Below are positions 7,381 through 14,960 of a DNA stretch of 29,504 nucleotides, piece by piece. The position numbers and the translations under genes are program-made. Where the stretch lies: NCBI GenBank assembly GCA_002297005.1, contig DBIX01000079.1, positions 1-29,504 of the forward strand, read 5' to 3'. Source of the stretch: Cyanobacteria bacterium UBA791. GTDB taxonomy: Bacteria; Cyanobacteriota; Vampirovibrionia; Gastranaerophilales; Gastranaerophilaceae. The notes beneath the pieces are model-generated. The model was not told the DNA's origin. It worked only from the letters and a program-made list of their open reading frames with translations, and ran no database searches. Within the stretch, counting starts at the first letter, position 1. Each line of letters starts with the position of its first letter.

Positions 7381-8433
7381 ATGATGGAAAAAGATGCAAA
7401 AATATTTTTAACAGGTCACAGAGGATTAGTTGGTAGTGCTATTTATAGACGATTAGTAAAAGAGGGTTTTACTAATATTATAACTAGAACTCACGCTGAA
7501 CTTGATTTATGTAATCAACAAGCTGTTGATGAATTTTTTGCAAAAGAAAAACCCGAATACGTAATACTTGCAGCAGCTAAGGTTGGTGGTATTATGGCAA
7601 ATTCTAAATATCCAGCAGAATTTATTTACCAAAATCTTATGATTGGTACAAACATCGTACATTCTTCATACAAATATGGAGTTAAAAAACTTTTAAACCT
7701 TGGCTCTTCTTGTATTTATCCAAGATTAGCTCCTCAACCTATGAAAGAAGATTGTCTTCTAACATCAGAACTTGAAAAAACAAACGAAGCTTATGCTTTG
7801 GCAAAAATTTCTATCATTAAATTATGTAGATATTATAACCAACAATATGGTACAAACTTTATCTCAGGTATGCCAACAAACCAATACGGTATCGGAGATA
7901 ACTTCAATATGGAAACAGCTCACTTGTTACCAATGATTTTAAGAAGATTTCATTTAGCAAAATTACTTATGAACGGTGATATTGAAGCCATCAAGAAAGA
8001 CTTAAAACGTTATAAATTAGGTTGGGGTCTTGATGAAAAATTAAATGACAATAATATCGAAGAAATTTTGAATGAAGTTGGTGCATACAAAGACCACGTT
8101 GTACTTTGGGGTGATGGCTCTGTTTATCGTGAAATGATGTGTTCAGACGACTTGGCAGATGCTTGCGTATACTTGCTTATGAACAAGGATTACGACGAAG
8201 TCGGAGAACTTGTAAACATCACTAAAGGTGACGATATTCAATTAAAAGATTTATTTGAAATAGTTAAACGAGTTGTAGGATATGAGGGTGAAATCGTTTA
8301 CGATAAAACAAAACCAAACGGAACACCAAGAAAAATGATGGATGCAACTCATATTAAAGAACTTGGCTGGCAACCTAAAATCGACCTTGAACAAGGCATA
8401 ACAGATTTCTATAATTGGTATATTAGTGAATAA
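7381..8433 (+). CDS. fcl: GDP-L-fucose synthase
   Basis: 350 residues. The Rossmann motif FLTGHRGLVGSA (GxxGxxG at 12-18) binds NADPH; GSSC at 108-111 and Y138xxxK142 match the Ser/Cys/Tyr/Lys active site of GDP-4-keto-6-deoxymannose 3,5-epimerase-4-reductase, and a conserved His lies in ETAHLLP. It finishes GDP-L-fucose from the Gmd product. It is about 30 residues longer than the E. coli enzyme because of an insert around DIEAIKKDLKRYKLGWGL, as in the long forms of the family. AGAGG at 7367-7371 is the ribosome site for the ATG at 7381; ATG 7384 is a less well spaced alternative. Confidence 0.96.
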   Translation: MMEKDAKIFLTGHRGLVGSAIYRRLVKEGFTNIITRTHAELDLCNQQAVDEFFAKEKPEYVILAAAKVGGIMANSKYPAEFIYQNLMIGTNIVHSSYKYGVKKLLNLGSSCIYPRLAPQPMKEDCLLTSELEKTNEAYALAKISIIKLCRYYNQQYGTNFISGMPTNQYGIGDNFNMETAHLLPMILRRFHLAKLLMNGDIEAIKKDLKRYKLGWGLDEKLNDNNIEEILNEVGAYKDHVVLWGDGSVYREMMCSDDLADACVYLLMNKDYDEVGELVNITKGDDIQLKDLFEIVKRVVGYEGEIVYDKTKPNGTPRKMMDATHIKELGWQPKIDLEQGITDFYNWYISE

Positions 8434-8436
8434 AAC

Positions 8437-8532
8437 TACCCCTCGCCACATTTTTGCTTATGCAAAAATAGGGGAGAGGAGAAATTTTTAGTTGAAAGCT
8501 ATACTTGAAACTTTAAAATTTCGGTGAGGGTA
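8437..8532. repeat. Nested palindromic intergenic element
   Basis: An inner hairpin has ATTTTTGC (8450-8457) and GCAAAAAT (8462-8469), enclosed by CCCCT (8439-8443) and AGGGG (8470-8474). The outer ends, TACCCCTCGCC at 8437-8447 and GGTGAGGGTA at 8523-8532, are near-inverted copies of each other. It fills nearly all the fcl to GT39-like gap and has no T-run, so it looks more like a small palindromic element than a terminator. Confidence 0.5.
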
Positions 8533-8543
8533 TTTACTACTTG

Positions 8544-8558
8544 TGATATAATCAGCGT
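8544..8558 (+). promoter_or_regulatory. Extended -10 promoter giving a leaderless mRNA
   Basis: TGATATAAT: extended TG at 8544-8545 and consensus hexamer TATAAT at 8547-8552. Six bases separate it from the ATG at 8559. No Shine-Dalgarno site and no convincing -35. Confidence 0.6.
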
Positions 8559-9935
8559 ATGGAAAAAGCAAAAAAGATTTTACAAAAAATACCTTATGTA
8601 TTATTAGCCTTAATTTTTATTCTAGGAATATATCTTAGATTAAGGGTATACATAACAAACCAATCTTTTTGGCATGATGAATGTGCACTTGCGTGGAATA
8701 TTGTAAACAGGGATTATCTTGGTTTATTCCAACCTCTTAGATTTTTGCAAGTCGCACCACCAATGTTTTTGGTTTATACAAAAATACTTGTAAAATATTT
8801 AGGTACAGCTGAACTAATATTCAGAATAGTTCCTTTTGTATCAAGTATTTTAGCTATGTTTATGTTTTATTTTTTAAGTAAAACCTTATTTAGCACCAAA
8901 AAAGCTATTCTTTGTGCATCCTTACTTTTTGCGATAAATTTTCCATTATATTACTATTCTGCAGAATTTAAGCCATATAGCACAGATGTTTTATTCTGCA
9001 TATTTACAATATATATTTATCAGTATTTGAATAAAGAAAGTTTATTTTTGTATTCAATAATCTTATCTACTTTTATTTGGTTTTCTTTTCCAACTGCGTT
9101 TTTAATAAGTGCCATCGCAATATTACTTTTATTTAGTAAACATTATAAATTAAATGAAAAGGTTTCATTCTTAACTCCATTACTTGTTAGTGTAATTGCT
9201 TTTTATTTTTGCTATTTTCAAAAAGTCTTTGAAACTCAAAACAAAAGTATGACAACATATTGGGGAAATGAGTTTGTAAATGTTGATAATTACTTAAACA
9301 TTTTCCAGAATGCAAATTCTTTTATATTTTCACCAGAATACATTTTGCCAATACTAATGCTAATTGGATTAATCATATATTTTTACGAAAGAAGTAAATT
9401 TGCTTTATTTTCAATTTTAACGTTGGCAATAATCCTTATTGTTTCAGCATTACAACTATATCCATTTTCAGGAAGATTAATTTTATTTTTAATACCAATA
9501 GCAATTTTACTTGCCGTAAAACCAGCAGATATAAGAAATTTTGTAGGATATATTTTACTTGCAGTATTTTTGTATGGTGCATATCCACAACTTGAAAACA
9601 CCTATAAAGCAATTTTGAAAAATAATTATTACAAAAATAATTCAACACCTAGAGAAATGATTGAATATTTAAAAAGAAATATTAAAAAGGGTGATGTAGT
9701 ATTCGTAAACCAAGCCTCAAATAGTGATTATTTATACTATAAACAAATTTACGAAATTCAAAATAAAGAATTAATAGAAAGCCCTCAATTTTTCAAAAAA
9801 GGAGCAAAAGTTTGGTTCTTTTTACCTAACGATGCAAAAAGAACTTATGAAAAAGATATTAAACATAAATATAAAATTTACTACCACAACGTAAAAGGTA
9901 ATAGTGGCTTACTTTATGGCATAAAAGTTCGCTAA
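8559..9935 (+). CDS. GT39/ArnT-like polytopic membrane glycosyltransferase
   Basis: 458 residues, most of them in about ten hydrophobic segments, followed by a soluble C-terminal region from about 360. After the first membrane segment comes NQSFWHDECALAW, the acidic Asp-Glu loop typical of the PMT/ArnT superfamily, where it contacts the lipid-phosphate sugar donor. YYSAEFKPYSTDVLF further on is another family feature. Such enzymes transfer a sugar from a polyprenyl-phosphate donor to lipid A, a lipid-linked glycan or protein on the outer face of the inner membrane. Its place at the end of the glycan locus and before flagellin fits either LPS decoration or protein glycosylation. It has its own leaderless promoter. 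Confidence 0.75.
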   Translation: MEKAKKILQKIPYVLLALIFILGIYLRLRVYITNQSFWHDECALAWNIVNRDYLGLFQPLRFLQVAPPMFLVYTKILVKYLGTAELIFRIVPFVSSILAMFMFYFLSKTLFSTKKAILCASLLFAINFPLYYYSAEFKPYSTDVLFCIFTIYIYQYLNKESLFLYSIILSTFIWFSFPTAFLISAIAILLLFSKHYKLNEKVSFLTPLLVSVIAFYFCYFQKVFETQNKSMTTYWGNEFVNVDNYLNIFQNANSFIFSPEYILPILMLIGLIIYFYERSKFALFSILTLAIILIVSALQLYPFSGRLILFLIPIAILLAVKPADIRNFVGYILLAVFLYGAYPQLENTYKAILKNNYYKNNSTPREMIEYLKRNIKKGDVVFVNQASNSDYLYYKQIYEIQNKELIESPQFFKKGAKVWFFLPNDAKRTYEKDIKHKYKIYYHNVKGNSGLLYGIKVR

Positions 9936-9991
9936 AAAGAAAAACTTTAATAAAAAATCCAAATATCCTCTATACGTATGATGATAGATAC

Positions 9992-10066
9992 TAGAATATA
10001 ACCTATACTTAAATTTGTTAAAAAAAAAAATATAACAGACGTATTATAAAAGGATAGGGAAAGAGG
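9992..10066 (+). promoter_or_regulatory. Flagellin leader with candidate -10 and ribosome site
   Basis: TAGAAT at 9992-9997 and TATTAT at 10042-10047 are possible -10 elements, both without a clear -35. A purine-rich AGAGG ends a few bases before the ATG. I searched 9936-10068 for the flagellar sigma28 pattern (TAAA, 15 bases, GCCGATAA) and did not find it. Confidence 0.3.
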
Positions 10067-10068
10067 AA

Positions 10069-11292
10069 ATGGCAATTACTGTAAATACCAATATTCCATC
10101 ATTGGTAGCTCAAAAATGTTTAAACAATGCTTCAGACAAAATGAACACAGCAATGCAACGTATGTCAACAGGTTTGAGAATTAACTCAGCAAAAGACGAT
10201 GCAGCAGGTTCAGCTGTAGCAACAAAATTGGATTACAAAATCAGTTCATTATCAGTTGCACAAGACAACGCACAAATGGGTACATCATTACTACAAACAA
10301 CAGAAGGTACTCTTGACGTTATTCAATCAAACATGCAACGTATCAGAGATTTAACAGAACAAGCTGCCAACGGTACATACGGTACAGACGCAATGACAGC
10401 TATTAAATCAGAAGTTGGTGCAAGACTTAGAGAAATTACTCGTATGTCTAACACAGCAGAATTTAATGGTAAAAAAGTTTTAGACGGAAGTTGCGATGAC
10501 ATCAATCTTCAAGTTGGTATTGAAAGTAACGCAGATAGTATCATCAGCCTTGATAAAGAAATTTTCTCTTCAACTGCAGCGACTAAATTATTAGATATTT
10601 ACGGTGATGCAGCAAACGATGATGATAAACACAAATACAACTTCAATGTAAAAACTACATTATACGAAGATCCAGATAATGCTGGTGATTTATACGCAAA
10701 AGTTAATAATGACTTTATTAAAGTTGAACAAGAAGCTGATGGTATATATAACCCAACATTTAAAGCAGGAGCAGAAGATCCAAAATCATATTCTGACTGT
10801 GAATTTGCAAATGGTGATGCTGAATTATTAGCAAGGTTAAAAAGACAAGACCCTTATGTAGATGATGCTGGTACAGCAGCAGACCCATCTGATGACATTA
10901 CAGAATTTACTCTTAAATTAAAATCAGATGATGCAGTTGCAATGAATACAGGTACAACAGACGAAGAAAACCAAGTTATTGATAGTATGATGAGCTGGGT
11001 TTATGCAAACGATTCATTTGCTCAAAAATTCTTAGATAACATCGATTCTGCAATCGCAGAAGTTACAACAAGAAAAACTGAACTTGGTGCAGCAATGCAA
11101 AGAATCAATTCAGCAGTAGATGTTGCAAAAACAATGGAAACAAACTTAACAGATGCAGTTTCATTGATTAAGGATGCAGATATTGCAGAAGAATCTTCAA
11201 ACTACGTAAAGAATCAAATCTTACAACAATCAGCTGCAAGCTTGTTAGCAACAGCTAACCAAACTCCGCAAATTGCGTTGCAGTTAATTTAG
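10069..11292 (+). CDS. fliC: Flagellin
   Basis: 407 residues with the two conserved flagellin ends. The N-terminal D0/D1 (about 1-150) contains STGLRINSAKDDAAG and QRIRDLTEQA; the C-terminal D1/D0 (about 315-407) contains AAMQRINSA and ends ATANQTPQIALQLI. The middle (about 160-315) is acidic, Asp-rich and unlike other flagellins, as expected for the exposed part of the filament. R91, L95 and E115 match the positions that TLR5 reads in Salmonella flagellin (R90, L94, E114). A strong terminator follows, so it is a single-gene unit. It is the only motility gene in the window. Neighbouring glycosyltransferases raise the possibility of filament glycosylation, without direct proof. Confidence 0.95.
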   Translation: MAITVNTNIPSLVAQKCLNNASDKMNTAMQRMSTGLRINSAKDDAAGSAVATKLDYKISSLSVAQDNAQMGTSLLQTTEGTLDVIQSNMQRIRDLTEQAANGTYGTDAMTAIKSEVGARLREITRMSNTAEFNGKKVLDGSCDDINLQVGIESNADSIISLDKEIFSSTAATKLLDIYGDAANDDDKHKYNFNVKTTLYEDPDNAGDLYAKVNNDFIKVEQEADGIYNPTFKAGAEDPKSYSDCEFANGDAELLARLKRQDPYVDDAGTAADPSDDITEFTLKLKSDDAVAMNTGTTDEENQVIDSMMSWVYANDSFAQKFLDNIDSAIAEVTTRKTELGAAMQRINSAVDVAKTMETNLTDAVSLIKDADIAEESSNYVKNQILQQSAASLLATANQTPQIALQLI

Positions 11293-11314
11293 TGTGAGCA
11301 AGAAAAAAATAAGT

Positions 11315-11350
11315 AACAGAGGTGCTGAGCTAAAGCTCAGCACCTCTGTT
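11315..11350 (+). terminator. Flagellin terminator
   Basis: Perfect 17-bp inverted repeat, arms 11315-11331 and 11334-11350 (core AGGTGCTGAGCT), followed by TGTTAT. The T-tract is short but the stem is very strong. Confidence 0.85.
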
Positions 11351-11403
11351 TGTTATGTAAAATGTCGTCCTGAACTTGTTTCAGGACCTTACAAACAAAG
11401 TAT

Positions 11404-11417
11404 GCTATAATTAATCT
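11404..11417 (+). promoter_or_regulatory. Extended -10 promoter giving a leaderless mRNA
   Basis: TGCTATAAT: hexamer TATAAT at 11406-11411, six bases before the ATG at 11418. No Shine-Dalgarno site. It lies inside the inverted-repeat unit, so the gene carries its own promoter. Confidence 0.6.
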
Positions 11418-11708
11418 ATGAAAAAATCTTATTTTGTGTATATTTTAACTAATTTTGAAGAAACAACATTTTATATTGGAGTAACAAGTAATCTTCAAAA
11501 ACGTATATGGGAACACAAGAATAAAATAGTAGAGGGTTTTACAAAAAAATATAACGTAGATAGATTAGTATATTATGAACAAACAGAAGAAGTAGAAACT
11601 GCATTAAACAGAGAAAAACAATTAAAACGCTGGCATAGACAATGGAAGATAAATTTGATAAAAGAATTTAATCCAGAGATGAAAGATTTATTTGAAAGTA
11701 TAGTTTAA
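11418..11708 (+). CDS. Small GIY-YIG nuclease-domain protein (UPF0213-like)
   Basis: 96 residues, essentially only a GIY-YIG domain. Key features in order: VYIL at 7-10 with Tyr8, YIGVTSN at 19-25 (the YIG strand), Arg29 in LQKRIWEH, and Glu66 in NREKQLKRWHR, the metal-binding Glu. All residues expected for endonuclease chemistry are present. Stand-alone domains of this kind are widespread and mostly uncharacterised. Their frequent position next to palindromic repeats has no settled explanation. It sits between inverted copies of such a repeat here. The cellular role is unknown; repeat mobility or DNA maintenance are both possible. Confidence 0.9.
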   Translation: MKKSYFVYILTNFEETTFYIGVTSNLQKRIWEHKNKIVEGFTKKYNVDRLVYYEQTEEVETALNREKQLKRWHRQWKINLIKEFNPEMKDLFESIV

Positions 11709-11723
11709 TTTATCTGTTTCAAA

Positions 11724-11926
11724 CTGGTAAGATGCTGTGGAGAAACCAGACATTTTTCACGAAATCATAGATTTCTGAAAAAGCAGTCAAACAAGTTCAG
11801 GATGACAAACAATATTATATCGCTCGTGCCTCTGCTCGCTATGCTCCTGTGAAATCAAAGATTTCTACGTCGCTAATATTATGTTACGTCTTCCAAAGCC
11901 TTGCACTTCTGCAAGTCTTTTCAGAC
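11724..11926. repeat. Cluster of degraded intergenic palindromes
   Basis: This stretch between the GIY-YIG gene and the DUF486 gene holds repeat pieces: CTGGTAAGATGCTG near 11726 (a relative is at about 15211), the right inverted repeat 11789-11807, two small hairpins of the form GAAATC-3 bases-GATTTC near 11761 and 11852, and at 11886-11926 a worn, oppositely oriented copy of the 7237-7290 hairpin. No coding potential is seen. Confidence 0.6.
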
Positions 11927-11946
11927 TTCACATCGGCTTACGCATT

Positions 11947-12288
11947 TTACCATTTCTTAAACACGAAGAACACCGCCAAGATAACCAATAAAAATCCGAC
12001 GATATAATTCCATTTTAATCCCTCTTTTAAGTATGTTACGGAAAAGATTGAAAATACAATCAGCGTAATAACTTCTTGCATAGTCTTTAGTTGTGCCGCA
12101 TCATAAACTTGATGCCCAATTCTATTTGCTGGAACTTGAAAACAGTATTCAAAGAATGCTATTCCCCAACTTACAAGAATAACTATCCATAACGCTGTAC
12201 TTTTATGTTTTAAATGCCCATACCAAGCAAATGTCATAAATACATTCGATATAGTCAATAATATTATTGGTGCGAAAAATTTTATCAT
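11947..12288 (-). CDS. DMT-superfamily small membrane protein (DUF486)
   Basis: 113 residues with four hydrophobic segments. The pattern MTFAWYGHLK at the first loop, ISWGIAFFEYCFQVPANRIGH in the middle (here VSWGIAFFEY) and LKTMQEVITL are the hallmarks of DUF486, a one-domain branch of the drug/metabolite transporter group thought to dimerise. Substrate is unknown. The start at 12288 lacks a Shine-Dalgarno sequence; a TAAAAT at 12298-12303 on the minus strand would give a very short leader. It stands alone between repeat debris and the divergent TolC-like gene. Confidence 0.88.
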   Translation of the reverse strand: MIKFFAPIILLTISNVFMTFAWYGHLKHKSTALWIVILVSWGIAFFEYCFQVPANRIGHQVYDAAQLKTMQEVITLIVFSIFSVTYLKEGLKWNYIVGFLLVILAVFFVFKKW

Positions 12289-12370
12289 AATACATATATT
12301 TTAGTTAAAACAGTTTTTTATGCAATGTTATTTTTATTATGATATTAATTAGAACTTAAAAAAACTTAAT

Positions 12371-12387
12371 CTAGTATTGAATACTAG
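12371..12387. promoter_or_regulatory. Palindromic operator candidate upstream of the TolC-like gene
   Basis: CTAGTATT-G-AATACTAG is a perfect 8-bp dyad around one central base. It ends 17 bases before the -10 candidate TAGAAT at 12405-12410 and so covers the expected -35 region. That position suits a dimeric repressor. It lies in the 149-base gap between divergent genes and might govern both. Confidence 0.5.
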
Positions 12388-12404
12388 ATATATTTTAGAT
12401 ACGC

Positions 12405-12436
12405 TAGAATAGTAAAATTAGAAGAGGTAGGAAAAA
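12405..12436 (+). promoter_or_regulatory. Promoter and ribosome site of the TolC-like gene
   Basis: TAGAAT at 12405-12410 is a plausible -10, followed by GAAGAGGTAGG as ribosome site before the ATG at 12438. A similar TACTAGAATA string precedes the flagellin gene. Confidence 0.4.
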
Positions 12437-12437
12437 G

Positions 12438-14891
12438 ATGAAAAGAATTACAGCGTTAGTATTGTTACTAGCAATGGCTATCAGCAATATTAACTTAGCA
12501 GTATTAGCTGCTCCACAAGGACAAACGCTATTAAGTGCGTCTAAAAGCAAACCCGTAACCTACAACAAAAATGCAAGAACTCTAGTTTACGCTTTTGTTT
12601 TTGATGGTCCTTCAGACAAAAATAACCAAGTAATGGAACAGTTCAAAAAAGCCATTACTGTATCAACAGCTCCAGAATACAGAGCAAGTTTTCCAAAAGA
12701 AAACGTATTTGTAGGTAACTGGACAGAAGCAGGTGCTAAACAAGCAGCTGCAAAAGCTATGAAATCAAACGCAACAATGGTTGTATCATTAGGTTGGTTT
12801 GTTTCTAACGCTTTAAACTCAACTCCAAACAAAAATAAATTCGTTTTAACTATTGACCAATATGGTTTAAGAGATTTTGGTGACAACTTCTTTAACCCAG
12901 TTCAACAAAACATCAAGGGTGCTAACTTATTCAAAAAATTAGTTCCATTCAAAAAAGGTGTTGTTCTTATGAACGAAAACTTCTACAGAACTAAAAAAGA
13001 CTGGAATGCATACTTAAAGAAAAAATTACCAAATATGAATTTAACAGTTGTACCTGTTAATAACAACATTGATCCAATTATTGCAAAATTAGACAACTAT
13101 GATGCAGTAATTGTTACACCATTATTCAATGTTTCAACAGAAAAAAGAAAAGCATTATACAACGCTATCAATGCTAAAAAATTACCATCATATTCAACAT
13201 TAGGTAAAGAAGATGTTGAAATGGGTATCTTAATGGGTACTGGTGCTTATGACTTAGATAGAAAAGTTTCAGAAGCAACATCATTCAATATTAAATCAGT
13301 ACTTGCTGGTAAAACTCCAAAACCACAAAAAGTACAATTCTATGAAGATGAATTATTATACATCAATAAAGACACAGCTGATGATTTAAACTATCAACCA
13401 CACTTGAGAGTTTTATACACAGCAGAAGTAATTTCACATAGAAAACCAAATGTTTTAACTATGTCTGACGTATTCAACAAAGTTGCAGAAAGCAACCTTG
13501 ATATTGAAAGAAAGAAATTATTGGTTAAAGCAGCAAGAAGAAGTGCAGTTGCAGCCGCATTAAGATATTTACCAACAGCACAAGTAACTCTTGGTTATCA
13601 ATCATACAACAGCGGTTATGCAGAAAGTGCTAAACTTATATATCCTGAAGAAACAGGTGTATTCAAGCTAGGTCTTGAACAAATCATTTATTCACCTGCA
13701 TTAGTTACAAACATTATTTTGAAAAAGAAAAACTTGAACTTTGCTAAACACGAACAATTCTTAACAGAACAAAACATTGGTATTAACGTAGCAATGTTAT
13801 ACATGGATGTATTAATTCTTGAAAACAAAATCAGAGTTCAAAAAGATTATGTAAAAGAATGTCGTGAAGCTTTGGCAATGGCTAGAGTAAGAGAAAAAAT
13901 GGGCTATTGTGGTCAAGAAGAAGCTCTACGTTGGGCAACTGAATTGAACAGACACGAGCAAGAACTTCTTGATATGGCATCAGCTTTAAGAAACACAAAA
14001 GTTCAAATGAGCAAGATTATGTATCAAGATCAATCAAAAGATTTTGAACTTGCTCCAATCAAAGCAACAGATAAAACATTCTTCACAAGTGAAATCAATG
14101 TAATCAACCACTTAGGTACTGAACAAAACCTAGAAACATTTATCAAAATGTTAGTTGACGAAGCATACCAAGTTTCTCCTGAGTTAGCTAAATTGAGAAC
14201 AGCTCAGCAAATGAAGAAAACTGAAATGGGTATGTACATTCAAAAATTCGTACTTCCAGATGCTAAGTTAGAATTAACTTACACAACACTTCCAGGTAGA
14301 CATTATGCAAGCGAATATCCATCAATGGTTAAATTGCCAACATACGTAGGTGCTACTGCAACTCCAAACGGCTTTACAGCATTACCATTGGGTCAAATGC
14401 TAGGTCACGCAAACAAGGATAACGTATACTTTGGTATCTTTGCACAATGGAAACCTATTGAGGGTGGTACAAAATTCGCTGAAATCGCAAGAACAAAAGC
14501 TGAATTAAACGAACTTCAAAGATACGAAGACGAAGTAAAAACACAACTTGAAGAAGAAATCAGAATGATTGTAAACAGAGCTTTAGCTGGATACTTCAGT
14601 ATCGACAAAAACTACAAAGCAATGTTTGCAGCACAAGAAAATTACCAAAAAGTTAAAGCTCAATACTTAGCTGGTAAAATTCCTGTATCACAGTTGACAG
14701 ATTCACAAGCTGTATATCTTGAATCAAAAGAAAAAGCTATGAACTCTCAATATGTATTCTTCAAAGAAGTAGTTTGGGTACAAAGAGGTATCTGTGCAGT
14801 TGATTGGGAAAAAGCTCCACAACAAGCACACGAATTTATCAAAAAACTTAGAAGTACATTATCTTATCAAGAAGATATAACACTTCTATAA
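12438..14891 (+). CDS. Exported fusion: ABC substrate-binding-like domain plus TolC-like outer-membrane domain
   Basis: 817 residues. A signal peptide occupies about 1-24, ending in AVLAAP. Residues about 45-320 match the ABC_sub_bind (PF04392-like) fold: two lobes, with GVVLMNENFY in the second and the block LGKEDVEMGILMGTGAYDL then SVLAGKTP, typical of that family. From about 345 the chain becomes an outer-membrane efflux protein: alternating long helices such as IGINVAMLYMDVLILENKIRV and REKMGYCGQEEALRW, short strand regions (AQVTLGYQSY, AKLELTYTTL), and a second half that repeats the pattern up to about 790. The protein would form a trimeric channel with a periplasmic binding lobe. No inner-membrane partner is next to it. 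A strong terminator follows, so it is one transcription unit. Substrate is unknown. Confidence 0.75.
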   Translation: MKRITALVLLLAMAISNINLAVLAAPQGQTLLSASKSKPVTYNKNARTLVYAFVFDGPSDKNNQVMEQFKKAITVSTAPEYRASFPKENVFVGNWTEAGAKQAAAKAMKSNATMVVSLGWFVSNALNSTPNKNKFVLTIDQYGLRDFGDNFFNPVQQNIKGANLFKKLVPFKKGVVLMNENFYRTKKDWNAYLKKKLPNMNLTVVPVNNNIDPIIAKLDNYDAVIVTPLFNVSTEKRKALYNAINAKKLPSYSTLGKEDVEMGILMGTGAYDLDRKVSEATSFNIKSVLAGKTPKPQKVQFYEDELLYINKDTADDLNYQPHLRVLYTAEVISHRKPNVLTMSDVFNKVAESNLDIERKKLLVKAARRSAVAAALRYLPTAQVTLGYQSYNSGYAESAKLIYPEETGVFKLGLEQIIYSPALVTNIILKKKNLNFAKHEQFLTEQNIGINVAMLYMDVLILENKIRVQKDYVKECREALAMARVREKMGYCGQEEALRWATELNRHEQELLDMASALRNTKVQMSKIMYQDQSKDFELAPIKATDKTFFTSEINVINHLGTEQNLETFIKMLVDEAYQVSPELAKLRTAQQMKKTEMGMYIQKFVLPDAKLELTYTTLPGRHYASEYPSMVKLPTYVGATATPNGFTALPLGQMLGHANKDNVYFGIFAQWKPIEGGTKFAEIARTKAELNELQRYEDEVKTQLEEEIRMIVNRALAGYFSIDKNYKAMFAAQENYQKVKAQYLAGKIPVSQLTDSQAVYLESKEKAMNSQYVFFKEVVWVQRGICAVDWEKAPQQAHEFIKKLRSTLSYQEDITLL

Positions 14892-14913
14892 TAAAAGGTA
14901 ACTTCTTTCATAA

Positions 14914-14929
14914 ATTAGCGAAAGCTAAT
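14914..14929. repeat. GAAA-tetraloop hairpin repeat, copy 1
   Basis: ATTAGC-GAAA-GCTAAT, identical over 16 bases to 15376-15391. It lies between the TolC-like stop and its terminator. Confidence 0.7.
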
Positions 14930-14931
14930 AA

Positions 14932-14960
14932 AACAGGCGAGGATGAAATCCTCGCCTGTT
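14932..14960 (+). terminator. Terminator of the TolC-like gene
   Basis: AACAGGCGAGGAT (14932-14944) and ATCCTCGCCTGTT (14948-14960) form a 13-bp stem with loop GAA, followed by CTTTAT. Confidence 0.85.

Larger units (their letters stand above)
11363..11807. mobile_element. Candidate mobile unit: GIY-YIG gene between inverted terminal repeats
   Basis: TGTCGTCCTGAACTTGTTT at 11363-11381 and its reverse complement at 11789-11807 match at 18 of 19 positions and enclose a single GIY-YIG gene. The left copy is itself a hairpin (GTCCTGAA 11367-11374 with TTCAGGAC 11380-11387). The CCTGAACTTG palindrome is a kind of dispersed intergenic repeat, and a related piece is at about 15020-15036. A nuclease gene bracketed by such repeats could be a homing or REP-like unit. 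No target-site duplication was identified. Confidence 0.45.

Noticed and set aside
8491..8526. TTG-started 11-codon frame after GGGGAGAGGAG
   Set aside because: Very short, not hydrophobic or otherwise notable, and its ribosome-like string is half of the palindrome at 8437-8532.
9936..10068. Sigma28-type flagellin promoter
   Set aside because: The expected TAAA and GCCGATAA boxes are absent; only weak sigma70-like -10 strings are present.
11363..11926. CRISPR-like repeats
   Set aside because: The repeats are palindromes of different sequence, irregularly spaced and in both orientations, with no spacers or cas genes.
12587..12886. 99-codon minus-strand open frame
   Set aside because: Opposite the substrate-binding-like domain, whose family pattern is clear on the plus strand.
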